A stretch of DNA of 64,000 bases from Bacteroidetes bacterium UBA1935. GTDB lineage: Bacteria > Bacteroidota > Bacteroidia > Chitinophagales > Chitinophagaceae. A model generated the notes under the pieces. That model was not told where the DNA came from. It ran no database searches and worked only from the letters and a program-made list of their open reading frames with translations. Position numbers and translations under genes: made by a program. The stretch lies in contig DDFF01000013.1 of NCBI GenBank assembly GCA_002337045.1, positions 124,001 to 188,000 on the forward strand, given 5' to 3'. Below are positions 33,155-42,504 of the stretch, one piece after another (position 1 is the first letter of the stretch; each line of letters begins with the position of its first letter).

Positions 33155-34852
33155 ATGGCAGTAAACATTAAAAAAGACTTTGGAAGTACCAGGAATCGTA
33201 AACCGGACATTACGAATCTTGTATACGGAAAAGTGCCTCCGCAAGCCCCAGAACTGGAGGAAGCAGTACTTGGCGCCATAATGCTTGAAAAAGACAAGCT
33301 GGCAGAAGTACTTGAAATTATACAAAGTGAAGACTGTTTTTATGTAGACGCTCACCAAAAGATATATGCAGGTATTCGCCGCTTGTTTGATAAGGGTATG
33401 CCTGTCGATTTGCTGACGGTAACGGAAGAACTGCGTAAAAGCAATGAACTGGAAATAATAGGTGGTGCGTACTACCTTACCCGCCTTACAATGAGCGTGG
33501 TATCATCTGCACACGTAGAGGCACACGCCCGTATTGTGATGGAGAAATTCATCCAAAGAGAGTTGATTCGTATATCAGGTCTTGTGATAAGTGATGCGTA
33601 TGAAGACAGTGCAGACGTTTTCGACCTGCTGGACAAAGCAGAAAGTAACCTGTACGAGATTACAGATAAGCACCTGCGTAAGAACTTTACCAGCCTGAAA
33701 GACGTTTTGGTACGCACCGTACACGAAATTGAAGAGGCTAAGAATAAAAAAGACGACCTGACAGGCGTACCATCTGGCTATGTACCGTTGGATAAACTGA
33801 CAAGTGGCTGGCAAAAAACGGATCTTATAATCCTGGCAGCCCGTCCTGCCGTAGGTAAAACAGCCTTCACGCTGAATTTGGCGTTGAATGCTGCCATGAA
33901 CTCATCTAAACCCTTCCCTGTAGCGTTCTTCTCGCTGGAGATGGGTGCAGGACAGCTGGTAAAAAGGCTCTTGGCTGCCGTTACAGAGGTAAGGATGGAT
34001 GCCATTACCAAAGGCCGTATGCAGGAACATGAGTTTGTGCAAATGACACAACGCATGAATAAGTTGGCACAAGCACCGATATTCCTAGATGATCAGGCAG
34101 CCCTGAACATATTTGAACTAAGGGCAAAAGCACGCAGGCTGAAGCAAAAACATGATATCCAGCTGATTATCATTGACTATCTGCAGCTGATGCAAGGTAG
34201 TGTGAACAATGGTGGTAACCGTGAACAGGAGATTTCTAAAATCAGCCGTGACCTGAAGCAATTGGCAAAAGAGCTTGAAATTCCGATAATAGCACTATCA
34301 CAGCTGAACCGTTCTGTTGAAAGCCGTAAAGAAAGTAAAGTACCGCAGCTGAGTGACCTTAGGGAATCGGGAGCCATTGAGCAGGATGCTGACATGGTAA
34401 TGTTCCTGTATCGTCCTGAATACTATGGTATCAATAACGACGAAATGGGCCAACCTATAGAAGGTGAAACCCACATACATATAGCCAAGCACCGTAATGG
34501 TAGTACTGACACTGTAAAAGTGCGTTTCCTGAAGGAGTTCCAGAAGTTTGTAGACCTGCCGGATGATGATTTCGGTGGTGGATTCAACGGCAACTTCGGT
34601 GGAGGTAACTTTGGTGGTGGCGGAGGTGGATTTACACCTGCTCCTCCTTCTCCGGGCGATAATCCAAGTGCGGGTATACGCAGAGACAGAAACGACATGA
34701 GCGATTTCGGTGGCAGTAAGATGTTTATCCCTGGTGGCTTCCAGACAATGCCATCAAAGGCTAATGACTTCAATTTTGATGATGATTTGCCGCCATCATC
34801 CCCATTCATCAAGCGCCCGAATCCGGGACCTGACGAAGACGCTCCGTTTTAG
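33155..34852 (+). CDS. dnaB: Replicative DNA helicase DnaB
   Basis: DnaB is the hexameric ring helicase that unwinds the replication fork. The 565-residue protein has the N-terminal helical domain (about 25-130, APELEEAVLGAIMLEKDKL), a linker, and the RecA-type motor with Walker A ARPAVGKTAF near 229-238. Walker B is in LIIIDYLQLM, and SQLNRSVESR and IEQDADMVMFLYRP follow. From about residue 474 comes a 90-residue Gly-, Pro- and Asp-rich tail (FGGGNFGGGGGG) absent from the E. coli enzyme, which has 471 residues. A DnaA-box-like cluster lies upstream and a terminator follows. Confidence 0.96.
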   Translation: MAVNIKKDFGSTRNRKPDITNLVYGKVPPQAPELEEAVLGAIMLEKDKLAEVLEIIQSEDCFYVDAHQKIYAGIRRLFDKGMPVDLLTVTEELRKSNELEIIGGAYYLTRLTMSVVSSAHVEAHARIVMEKFIQRELIRISGLVISDAYEDSADVFDLLDKAESNLYEITDKHLRKNFTSLKDVLVRTVHEIEEAKNKKDDLTGVPSGYVPLDKLTSGWQKTDLIILAARPAVGKTAFTLNLALNAAMNSSKPFPVAFFSLEMGAGQLVKRLLAAVTEVRMDAITKGRMQEHEFVQMTQRMNKLAQAPIFLDDQAALNIFELRAKARRLKQKHDIQLIIIDYLQLMQGSVNNGGNREQEISKISRDLKQLAKELEIPIIALSQLNRSVESRKESKVPQLSDLRESGAIEQDADMVMFLYRPEYYGINNDEMGQPIEGETHIHIAKHRNGSTDTVKVRFLKEFQKFVDLPDDDFGGGFNGNFGGGNFGGGGGGFTPAPPSPGDNPSAGIRRDRNDMSDFGGSKMFIPGGFQTMPSKANDFNFDDDLPPSSPFIKRPNPGPDEDAPF

Positions 34853-34863
34853 AAAAAAGATTT

Positions 34864-34895
34864 GAAAGCCATTCGAAAGAGCGGCTTTTTCTTTT
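34864..34895 (+). terminator. Terminator of dnaB
   Basis: Stem AAAGCC / GGCTTT with a T-rich tail (TTTTTCTTTT). Confidence 0.8.
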
Positions 34896-34952
34896 ACAGG
34901 TTTGCAGATAAGAAAAATGTTTGTATTATTATACCACTAAATCCGAGAATAG

Positions 34953-35087
34953 ATGAAACGTATTATTGCCGCATTTCTTTTATTAACAATATGTGCTGTA
35001 ACATTAAGTAGTTGCTATGGTACAAGGCATAAAACTAAATTGAACCATAATCGCAGCGTTAACAGCAGACACCTGCGTTGGGGATAA
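34953..35087 (+). CDS. Very small lipoprotein (44 residues)
   Basis: The frame reads MKRIIAAFLLLTICAVTL followed by the lipobox SSC, with the acylated Cys at residue 21. A basic mature peptide of 24 residues follows (RHKTKLNHNRS) and ends HLRWG. It is below usual gene-calling limits but has a complete lipoprotein signal and is followed by a strong terminator. No family is recognised. Confidence 0.6.
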   Translation: MKRIIAAFLLLTICAVTLSSCYGTRHKTKLNHNRSVNSRHLRWG

Positions 35088-35113
35088 TCAGTAAACAGAT
35101 ATTTTATATAATT

Positions 35114-35145
35114 AAGGCAAGATGAAACCATCTTGCCTTTTCTTA
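35114..35145. terminator. Bidirectional terminator
   Basis: A perfect 11-bp stem (AAGGCAAGATG / CATCTTGCCTT) with loop AAAC is followed by TTCTTATTT. Confidence 0.9.
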
Positions 35146-35763
35146 TTTGTAGTCCTGTTTCGCCCATTTAATGGTTGGTTGCATCCACTCGTCCATTGGT
35201 TTGTACAAGAACCCATGCTTCAACCCGGTGTGTAGTTCTACTTCTTTATAGCGTACTACTTTGTCTCCCGCATGTTTCCTTTGAGCATCGCAACTATGAC
35301 CTAGCATATCGCTTTCTTCAAATATAGATAGCACATTACCGTAAAAAGTTAAGCGGTCATTCACCAATAATTCATCACTGCAACACGCAATAAACACAAA
35401 ATTCAAATCTTTATTCTTTTGCAAACCTGATACACACATAGCTATGTAGGAACCCTTTGATGTTCCCACTACGGTTATATCTTTTGCATTAACACCTTTT
35501 TTTAGCAGGCTGTCTATTTGAATGCTCACTTTTTCAGCATATTCATGCGCATCTGTATTGCGTTTGCGCAGTTCGCTAATTACAACAAATCCTGCCTTGC
35601 TGAATTTATCTTTAATAGCACTGTATTCTGCTTTACCATATTCGGGATGCACTCCACTCTCTCCTTGCAGCTCCAGAAAGGCATTGTGCAAAAAGAACAG
35701 GTAACGCTGCGCATTTGCTTGCAGCGACAGGAACATAATAACTAACAGCAAAAGTTTTCTCAT
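35143..35763 (-). CDS. Secreted alpha/beta-hydrolase-like protein
   Basis: A 206-residue protein with a signal peptide (MRKLLLLVIMFLSLQANAQ). The fold signature is clear: FFLHNAFLE near the oxyanion region, the nucleophile elbow VVGTSKGSYIA (G-T-S-K-G), an acidic position in FEESDMLG and a late His in GLKHGFLYKP, completing a Ser-His-acid triad. Substrate unknown. It lies ten bases downstream of the DUF1697 gene and is probably co-transcribed with it. Confidence 0.75.
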   Translation of the reverse strand: MRKLLLLVIMFLSLQANAQRYLFFLHNAFLELQGESGVHPEYGKAEYSAIKDKFSKAGFVVISELRKRNTDAHEYAEKVSIQIDSLLKKGVNAKDITVVGTSKGSYIAMCVSGLQKNKDLNFVFIACCSDELLVNDRLTFYGNVLSIFEESDMLGHSCDAQRKHAGDKVVRYKEVELHTGLKHGFLYKPMDEWMQPTIKWAKQDYK

Positions 35764-35772
35764 ACTATAAAT

Positions 35773-36309
35773 TTACATTGATGCCAGTTTACAAACGGTA
35801 TTCCAGTTGCGGGTTGTGGCATATATTTTCAATTTTTTCTCAAGCAGCATATTCGTGAACAGGCTTTTGCCTTTCGTCTCGTCTATCGTTATGTATATTT
35901 CATTGCCTGTTGAATAATATACATCTACCTCATTTGTCAATGAATGTAAATATGTTATCTCGTCTTTTGCCAATGGCCTTTCAAGAAAGGCTACATACTT
36001 TTTAGTGGTAGGTATAGATTTCAATACATTAGTAAAAACATCTGCTGATTGTATCTCCTGCATTGTTTCTGTAGAGATGGTAACAACAGGTACATGATAC
36101 CCTAATGCTTCTTCCAGCCCTTTTGTAATCTTCTTAGTTAATGCAGCTATAGTTTGCTTATTGGCTTCGAATACTACATTACCACTCTGTATATATGTTT
36201 TTACCTCCCTGAAACCCATACCTGAGAAATAACCTCTCAGGTCTTCCATCTTGATGATTTTCACCCCGCTAACGTTAATACCTCTAAGCAGTGCTATATA
36301 CTTTGGCAT
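35773..36309 (-). CDS. DUF1697 domain-containing protein
   Basis: The 178-residue protein begins MPKYIALLRGINVSG and contains YIQSGNVVFEANKQ, the diagnostic DUF1697 strings. The ATG at 36309 is preferred to a TTG two codons earlier. The family is cytoplasmic and uncharacterised. It diverges from kup. Confidence 0.9.
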   Translation of the reverse strand: MPKYIALLRGINVSGVKIIKMEDLRGYFSGMGFREVKTYIQSGNVVFEANKQTIAALTKKITKGLEEALGYHVPVVTISTETMQEIQSADVFTNVLKSIPTTKKYVAFLERPLAKDEITYLHSLTNEVDVYYSTGNEIYITIDETKGKSLFTNMLLEKKLKIYATTRNWNTVCKLASM

Positions 36310-36414
36310 ATTCAATGTTATCTACACGCAAGATAAGGAAAGGAGCTTGTAGAACTCCTGTCGGTATTTTTTCTGAATATCATTGTATAATATGTACATA
36401 TCACAAATATGCAC

Positions 36415-36422
36415 TAACTTTG
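36415..36422 (+). promoter_or_regulatory. -7 promoter box of kup
   Basis: TAACTTTG is an exact TAnnTTTG match, 24 bases before the GTG start of kup. It rules out ATGs further upstream. Confidence 0.6.
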
Positions 36423-36446
36423 CGCGCTGTATTTAACCGCATATCT

Positions 36447-38408
36447 GTGGGCCACAAGAATCTTAATAAAGCCACTTTTGCCGGGCTTATCATAGCACTA
36501 GGCATTATATATGGCGACATCGGAACCTCTCCGCTCTACGTTTTCAACGAAATCTGTAATGGTAAAGTAATATCCGAGGACCTCATCCTCGGGGGCTTGT
36601 CCTGTATCATATGGACACTTACCCTGCAGACAACTGTAAAGTACGTGCTGCTGACACTAAAAGCAGATAACAAGGGTGAAGGTGGTATTTTCTCACTATT
36701 TGCTTTGGTAAGGAGGCATGGCAAATGGACAGTTTTCCCTGCTATGGTTGGTGGTGCTGCCCTGCTTGCCGATGGTATGATAACCCCACCCATCTCGGTA
36801 GCATCTGCCGTAGAGGGGCTACGAAATATACCTGTACTACACGATATTACAGACTGGACAATCGTTAATATTATCCTAGCCATTATTACAGCACTGTTCT
36901 TCGCTCAACAGTTTGGTACAGGTGCTATTGGTAAGGCTTTCGGACCTATTATGACAGTTTGGTTCCTGATGCTGGCATTGTTAGGTGTTTATCACCTGAA
37001 TGACGATTGGGGTATCATGAAGGCATTTAACCCATACTTTGCTATTAAATTACTTACCACATATCCTAAAGGTTTCTGGATATTAGGTGCAGTATTCCTT
37101 TGTACTACTGGTGCCGAAGCTTTGTATTCAGACCTTGGACACTGTGGCCGTGGCAACATACGCATATCGTGGATATTTGTAAAAACTGCACTAATACTCA
37201 ACTATTTGGGACAAGGTGCATGGCTGCTTACACAAAGAGGCCATGTTTGGCATGCAGAAGATATGAACCCGTTCTATGAGTTGATGCCACAATGGTTCCT
37301 TTTACCGGGTATTATTATAGCAACAATGGCAGCCATTATTGCTAGCCAGGCATTGATATCGGGCTCATTTACGCTGATAAGTGAGGCTATCAAACTGAAC
37401 CTGTGGCCTAAAATGAAGATCAACTACCCTACAGTAGAACGTGGCCAGTTGTTCATACCTGGCATCAACTTCCTGCTGTTTTTGGGTTGTACAGTGGTGG
37501 TACTGATATTCCAGAAATCATCAAATATGGGCGCTGCTTATGGCCTTGCTATCACGCTATGTATGATAATGACGTCTACACTGTTTGCATATTACATGTT
37601 CATCAAAAGGGTACCAATTGTATGGATTGCAGCCTACCTGATGATATTCCTGAGTATTGAGTTCTCTTTCCTGGTAGCAAATCTGGAAAAATTCCCGCAT
37701 GGTGGTTATGTAGCTGTTATAGTTGGCGGTGGCTTGTTCCTTGTGATGTTGGTATGGTTTAAAGCTCGCAAAATCAAGAATCGTTATGTGGAATTTGTAC
37801 GTCTGGAAGACTACGTACCTATCCTGCAGGAACTGAGTAATGATAAGAGCATTACGAAATATGCTACGCACCTTGTGTACCTGACAAGTGCCAATAATCC
37901 TAAAGAAATAGAACATAAAATCATCTTCTCTATACTCTATCGCAAACCAAAGCGTGCAGATATTTATTGGTTCGTTCACGTAGATGTATTGGATGACCCG
38001 TACACAATGGAATATGCCGTACAGACTATTGTACCAAACGAAATTATACGTGTTGAATTCCGTCTGGGCTTCCGTGTTGAACATAAAATACAACTCATGT
38101 TCCGCAAAGTGGTAGAGGAAATGGTGCAGAATAAGGAAGTGAATGTGGTGAGCCGTTACGAATCGCTGAGCAAGAATAATGTAAAAGGAGATTTCCGCTT
38201 TATAGTAATGGAGAAATTCCTTTCGCGCGATAACGACTTGCCTTTATGGGAACGTCTGGTGATGAGCGGTTATTTCATCCTCAAGAAATTCAGCCTGTCT
38301 GAAGAAAGAGGCTTTGGTCTTGATTCTTCTGACGTAACAGTTGAGAAATACCCAATTATAGTATCAAGTGTTACGGACTTTAACCTAAAACGTGTTGACG
38401 AAGATTAA
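36447..38408 (+). CDS. kup: Kup/HAK/KT-type potassium uptake transporter
   Basis: Kup imports K+ with protons through about twelve helices. The 653-residue product shows LGIIYGDIGTSPLYVF in the first helix, GGIFSLFALVRR, and GTTGAEALYSDLGHCG-like sequence in the fifth-helix region, followed by a 190-residue cytoplasmic C-terminus. A GTG start at 36447 (VGHKNLNKATFAG) is inferred: homologues begin there, a TAnnTTTG box lies 24 bases upstream, and the open frame before it overlaps the divergent DUF1697 gene. It shares a terminator with the convergent lpxK. Confidence 0.93.
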   Translation: MGHKNLNKATFAGLIIALGIIYGDIGTSPLYVFNEICNGKVISEDLILGGLSCIIWTLTLQTTVKYVLLTLKADNKGEGGIFSLFALVRRHGKWTVFPAMVGGAALLADGMITPPISVASAVEGLRNIPVLHDITDWTIVNIILAIITALFFAQQFGTGAIGKAFGPIMTVWFLMLALLGVYHLNDDWGIMKAFNPYFAIKLLTTYPKGFWILGAVFLCTTGAEALYSDLGHCGRGNIRISWIFVKTALILNYLGQGAWLLTQRGHVWHAEDMNPFYELMPQWFLLPGIIIATMAAIIASQALISGSFTLISEAIKLNLWPKMKINYPTVERGQLFIPGINFLLFLGCTVVVLIFQKSSNMGAAYGLAITLCMIMTSTLFAYYMFIKRVPIVWIAAYLMIFLSIEFSFLVANLEKFPHGGYVAVIVGGGLFLVMLVWFKARKIKNRYVEFVRLEDYVPILQELSNDKSITKYATHLVYLTSANNPKEIEHKIIFSILYRKPKRADIYWFVHVDVLDDPYTMEYAVQTIVPNEIIRVEFRLGFRVEHKIQLMFRKVVEEMVQNKEVNVVSRYESLSKNNVKGDFRFIVMEKFLSRDNDLPLWERLVMSGYFILKKFSLSEERGFGLDSSDVTVEKYPIIVSSVTDFNLKRVDED

Positions 38409-38432
38409 TACTGTAGTAATCCCTACAGTATT
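38407..38432. terminator. Bidirectional terminator between kup and lpxK
   Basis: A perfect 10-bp inverted repeat (AATACTGTAG / CTACAGTATT) overlaps the stop codons of both convergent genes. Confidence 0.75.
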
Positions 38433-39520
38433 TCTTCGTATGTAATTTCATTATTGTCAGATATTTCATTCTCTACATAGCCTGTTATCAGGTTATCAAA
38501 CAATTCATTCCCATTAAACAGGAATGTAACCTGTATAGGCATTACAAGTATATCTACCCCCCATTCCTGTAGCTTATCTGCATGTAGATGCAGGCGTGTA
38601 GCGTCTTTTTCTGTGGTAACAATTACTTTGTTTTTTACATCCCAATTTGCAAAAGTCTCTTTCATTTCCTCCACATCTCTGTTCAGGAAATAATGATGAT
38701 CGGCGTAAGACAAAGTATGCGTGTCTATTGCAAGGCTGGCAATATGGTTTACAAACGGTTCGGGCTTTGCTATACAGCAAACAATCAGTGCGTTCTTATC
38801 TTTTATACTAACCTCCTCGCCCGTAAACAGATTATAAGCCTGTCCGTATTGTATGGTTGTAAAAAATACCCGTTGATCAGGCAATGGTTTTATCTCTTTT
38901 ATTATTTCATCTGCCTGTTGGCGTGTCAGGTCTTTAGGGCATTTTGAAACGATAATAATATCCGCACGTTTGTAGGCTTCTCTGCTCTCGCGCAGTGTAC
39001 CCAGCGGCAATATAAAATCTTTATAAAAAGGCTTTGAATAATCGGTAATCAGGATATTTCTACCCGCCTTTACACTACGGTGCTGGTAAGCATCATCCAG
39101 CAGTACTACCTCTATATCTGGCCTGCGTTGTATAAGTGTTGGGATACCAGTAATACGTTCTTCTGCAACGCTTACTACAAGCTCAGGAAACTTCATATGA
39201 TACTGCATCGGCTCATCGCCAATGCGCAACGCATTAGTATCGGAATTTGCTAATAAGAAGCCCTGTGTACGACGCTTATAACCTCTGCTCATAGTGGCTA
39301 CACGGTACCTGTATTGTAACAGCCTTATCAGGTATTCAACATGTGGTGTTTTACCTGTGCCACCTACAGATAGATTACCAACTGTAATAACAGGCACACT
39401 AAACTGTACGGATGAGAAAAAGCCTGTCTCATATAACTTATTCCTAAGCCACACTACCGCACCGTATATCAAAGCAAAAGGATATAGAAAAACCTTTACA
39501 AACGAGAAAAATGGTTTCAT
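38423..39520 (-). CDS. lpxK: Tetraacyldisaccharide 4'-kinase
   Basis: LpxK phosphorylates the 4' position of the lipid A disaccharide at the inner membrane. The 365-residue protein has an N-terminal membrane-associated helix (FFSFVKVFLYPFALIYGAVV). The unusual Walker A is in TVGNLSVGGTGKTP (about 47-60), SRGYKRR follows, and VVLLDDAYQHRSV holds the conserved catalytic region. The length is normal. No other lipid A genes are adjacent; a KdsB-like gene lies 22 kb away. Confidence 0.95.
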   Translation of the reverse strand: MKPFFSFVKVFLYPFALIYGAVVWLRNKLYETGFFSSVQFSVPVITVGNLSVGGTGKTPHVEYLIRLLQYRYRVATMSRGYKRRTQGFLLANSDTNALRIGDEPMQYHMKFPELVVSVAEERITGIPTLIQRRPDIEVVLLDDAYQHRSVKAGRNILITDYSKPFYKDFILPLGTLRESREAYKRADIIIVSKCPKDLTRQQADEIIKEIKPLPDQRVFFTTIQYGQAYNLFTGEEVSIKDKNALIVCCIAKPEPFVNHIASLAIDTHTLSYADHHYFLNRDVEEMKETFANWDVKNKVIVTTEKDATRLHLHADKLQEWGVDILVMPIQVTFLFNGNELFDNLITGYVENEISDNNEITYEEIL

Positions 39521-39608
39521 TGGAGTAAAAGTACCAAAACAATGACACTTGCCGAAAGTACCTCAACTATATATGTATTATCAAAAACTTTACAGAGATT
39601 TATACTAT

Positions 39609-40199
39609 ATGAATTGGATTAACCACCCTGTAATACTGGAAGGCAAGATGGTAAAATTAGTACCACTTGAAAATGCTCATTTTAATGAGCTCATTGCCAT
39701 CAGCAGGAATAAAAAGATATGGGAATTCCTGACTGTAGATGGCTCTGATGAAAATACCATTACTACAGAACTGAAAAGCGCATTGCTGAAGCGTATGGAC
39801 GGAACAGAATATCCATTCACCATCATAGACAAAGAAACCGGCAAAATAATAGGCAGTACAAGATATATAGACCTGCACCCACAATACAGAAAGCTTGAAA
39901 TTGGCTGGACATGGAATGACCCTGATTACTGGGGTAAAGGCCATAACAGTGAATGTAAACTACTGTTACTCACCTACGCATTTGAAACTTTAAAGTGTAT
40001 ACGTGTACAACTAAAAACCTCTGACAAAAATATCCGAAGTCAAACAGCCATTAAGAAAATAGGTGGAAAACTTGAAGGTACCCTTCGCAATGAAAGGATA
40101 CTATATAATGGTACAAAACGCAATTCTGTAATGTTCAGTATTATAGATGACGAATGGCCTGAACTAAAAGCCCGGCTTGAATTATTAACTGAAAATTGA
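39609..40199 (+). CDS. GNAT-family N-acetyltransferase
   Basis: The 196-residue protein resembles RimJ/RimL-type acetyltransferases, which move acetyl from acetyl-CoA to an amine. It shows IIGSTRYIDLHPQYRKLEIG, then WTWNDPDYWGKGHNSECKLL with the pyrophosphate-binding region, and IKKIGGKLEGTLRNE near the end. The ATG at 39609 is used because the family starts with a short strand (MNWINHPVILEG); the frame is open from 39549. The substrate is unknown. Confidence 0.85.
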   Translation: MNWINHPVILEGKMVKLVPLENAHFNELIAISRNKKIWEFLTVDGSDENTITTELKSALLKRMDGTEYPFTIIDKETGKIIGSTRYIDLHPQYRKLEIGWTWNDPDYWGKGHNSECKLLLLTYAFETLKCIRVQLKTSDKNIRSQTAIKKIGGKLEGTLRNERILYNGTKRNSVMFSIIDDEWPELKARLELLTEN

Positions 40200-40297
40200 A
40201 ATGAAAATTTGATTAATTTTCAACTGTAATCCATCGTAAAAAACCTAAAACATAGATTAAGTTATTTATATTGTATTTCATTAATACCTCCTGATAT

Positions 40298-42457
40298 ATG
40301 AAATACACCTTGAGCCTAATATTACTATTGTTTATCTCCTTTCAATCATATTGCCAAACAGGATGTGAACCTAATATTGATTTTGAACAAGGCAATTTTA
40401 ATAATTGGGTATTATTTACAGGAAACTGCTGCCCGATAAGTGTCACCGCTACCCCACCGGTTGCCGGAAGGCACAGTATTACATCGGGTACCGGAGTAGA
40501 CCCCTATGGAGGTTTTCCTGTAATAGACCCCTTAAATGGTGTATATTCATTAAAGCTCGGAAACAATTTAGTTGGAGGCGAAGCTGAAGCAGCAAGGTAT
40601 TATTTACATGTTCCTACCGGTAGTAGTAATTATTCATTGATATTCAGATATGCTGTTGTATTTGAGGATCCCGGACATGACCCCGAAGACCAACCGAGAT
40701 TTGAAGTTCGCGCATTCGACTCTGCTACAGGCAATGCTATTACTTGTGCTCAATACACATACGTAGCATCTTCAGTATTACCGGGATTTAAACAATCAAA
40801 TATTTCACCTGGACCTATTTATAAAGAATGGAGTTCTGCAAGTGTAGACTTAAGCACTATGAACGGTAAGACTGTGGCTATAGAATTTGCCAATGGTGAT
40901 TGTGCATTAAAAGGCCATTTTGGTTATTCTTATGTAGATGTTAATTGCGCATTATTCCAAACATATGGTGTAGACTGTTTGAATGGTAATCTGACATCAT
41001 TAAGCGGCCCACCAGGCTATCAGAGTTATCAATGGTGGAATGCAGGCTTTTCTATGTTTTATGGCAATGGTCAATCTATACAAATAGCTACACCTAGCAC
41101 TACTACAACATTTGCAGTTGTGGTAACTCCTTATCCTGGATTTGGCTGCCCTGATACACTCTACACAACGAGAAAAGGTGCTGACGTAACTGTAAATGCA
41201 GGTAAAGACACTACAATTTGTACAACAAATGGTGCAAAAACAGTACAACTGAATGCTATTGGTAAAAGCAGCATAAGCTCACCATCTTATACATGGTCGC
41301 CAACAACAGGACTAAGCTGTATTACATGTTCCAACCCGATGGCTACCGTTAGCACAACGACTAACTATGTGGTTACTGTCACTGATAGTTCAAAATGTAC
41401 CAGAACAGATACGGTTACCGTGATTGCAGCGCCTTCAGTGTTCACTGACTTAACTACTGAAAAAGATACTGTTTGTGAAAACGAAGAAGTATGGATAAAG
41501 AACATGAAATCAAACCCTATTGGTACACAGTTTTTTTGGAATACAGATACGGCAAAAATAACAGATGTTGATACAGTGCGTGGTTATGTAAAAGTCCGTT
41601 GGGCGGGTATTGGATTAAAAAATGTAATCTTGCGCGTTGTAAATTCTGAATGTGAAATTATTGATACAGTATCAGTATATGTGAAGCCGAGGCCAATGGC
41701 GTCTTTTGATATTAAACAACATGGTTGTGTAGGTTTCCCTCTTGAGCTGACACCTAAAAAAGATATCGGAACTTATCATTGGTCAATTGATGAACAAACA
41801 ATAACTGATACTATATATAAAAATAAATACTACCTGACATGGAATACAAAGGGGCTTAAAAAAGTATCCTATACACTGGTTGGTATTAATGGTTGTGTTT
41901 CAAATACATTTCAAACAAATGTGAATATTCATGACAACCCTATAGCAAAAATTGAAAGGAAGGAGAATGAAAAAATATGTGCCGGAGACGTGGTAAATCT
42001 TCAAACAGAAAACAAAGGTAGTAACTACACCTATGATTGGCAGCCAGCTATATACTTTGAAAATAATAACTACTATAAAGTAGCATATAAGATGGAGGTT
42101 CCAAGTTATGTCAAATTAAATATCATTGATTTATACGGCTGTGTTGGTTCAGATTCAATATATGTGGGAACGGACTTATGTTGTAAAGTGATTTTGCCGG
42201 ATGCATTTACACCAAATGGTGATGGAAGAAATGATTTGTACAAATGCATCAATTTGCAAAATCATAAGATACACACATTCATCATTAAGAATCGTTGGGG
42301 GCAAACAGTATTTGAAACGACTAATGGCCAAGAAGGATGGGATGGTACTTTCAAAGGTAAACCGCAAGAACCGGGATCTTATATTTACTACATAAAATAT
42401 ATATGCTACGATAAAGAAGTTATAGAGAATAAAGGCATCTTCTATCTGATTAGATAA
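40298..42457 (+). CDS. T9SS type-B (gliding-motility-type CTD) surface protein
   Basis: A 719-residue protein with a signal peptide (MKYTLSLILLLFISFQSYCQ). A lectin/CBM-like N-terminal domain follows (about 20-225, IDFEQGNFNNWVLF, then DLSTMNGKTVAIEFANGDC), then several Ig/PKD-like repeats. The CHU-type C-terminal domain carries LPDAFTPNGDGRND, IKNRWGQTVFET and GTFKGKPQEPGSYIYYI. Type-B domains route cargo through the T9SS to the cell surface. The ligand is unknown. A strong terminator follows. Confidence 0.9.
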   Translation: MKYTLSLILLLFISFQSYCQTGCEPNIDFEQGNFNNWVLFTGNCCPISVTATPPVAGRHSITSGTGVDPYGGFPVIDPLNGVYSLKLGNNLVGGEAEAARYYLHVPTGSSNYSLIFRYAVVFEDPGHDPEDQPRFEVRAFDSATGNAITCAQYTYVASSVLPGFKQSNISPGPIYKEWSSASVDLSTMNGKTVAIEFANGDCALKGHFGYSYVDVNCALFQTYGVDCLNGNLTSLSGPPGYQSYQWWNAGFSMFYGNGQSIQIATPSTTTTFAVVVTPYPGFGCPDTLYTTRKGADVTVNAGKDTTICTTNGAKTVQLNAIGKSSISSPSYTWSPTTGLSCITCSNPMATVSTTTNYVVTVTDSSKCTRTDTVTVIAAPSVFTDLTTEKDTVCENEEVWIKNMKSNPIGTQFFWNTDTAKITDVDTVRGYVKVRWAGIGLKNVILRVVNSECEIIDTVSVYVKPRPMASFDIKQHGCVGFPLELTPKKDIGTYHWSIDEQTITDTIYKNKYYLTWNTKGLKKVSYTLVGINGCVSNTFQTNVNIHDNPIAKIERKENEKICAGDVVNLQTENKGSNYTYDWQPAIYFENNNYYKVAYKMEVPSYVKLNIIDLYGCVGSDSIYVGTDLCCKVILPDAFTPNGDGRNDLYKCINLQNHKIHTFIIKNRWGQTVFETTNGQEGWDGTFKGKPQEPGSYIYYIKYICYDKEVIENKGIFYLIR

Positions 42458-42460
42458 AAC

Positions 42461-42486
42461 AAAAGCCGGCATTATGCCGGCTTTTT
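42461..42486 (+). terminator. Terminator of the T9SS type-B gene
   Basis: A perfect 10-bp stem (AAAAGCCGGC / GCCGGCTTTT) with loop ATTAT. It may serve the convergent flotillin-like gene too. Confidence 0.9.
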
Positions 42487-42504
42487 CGTTTACATACAAA
42501 ACTG

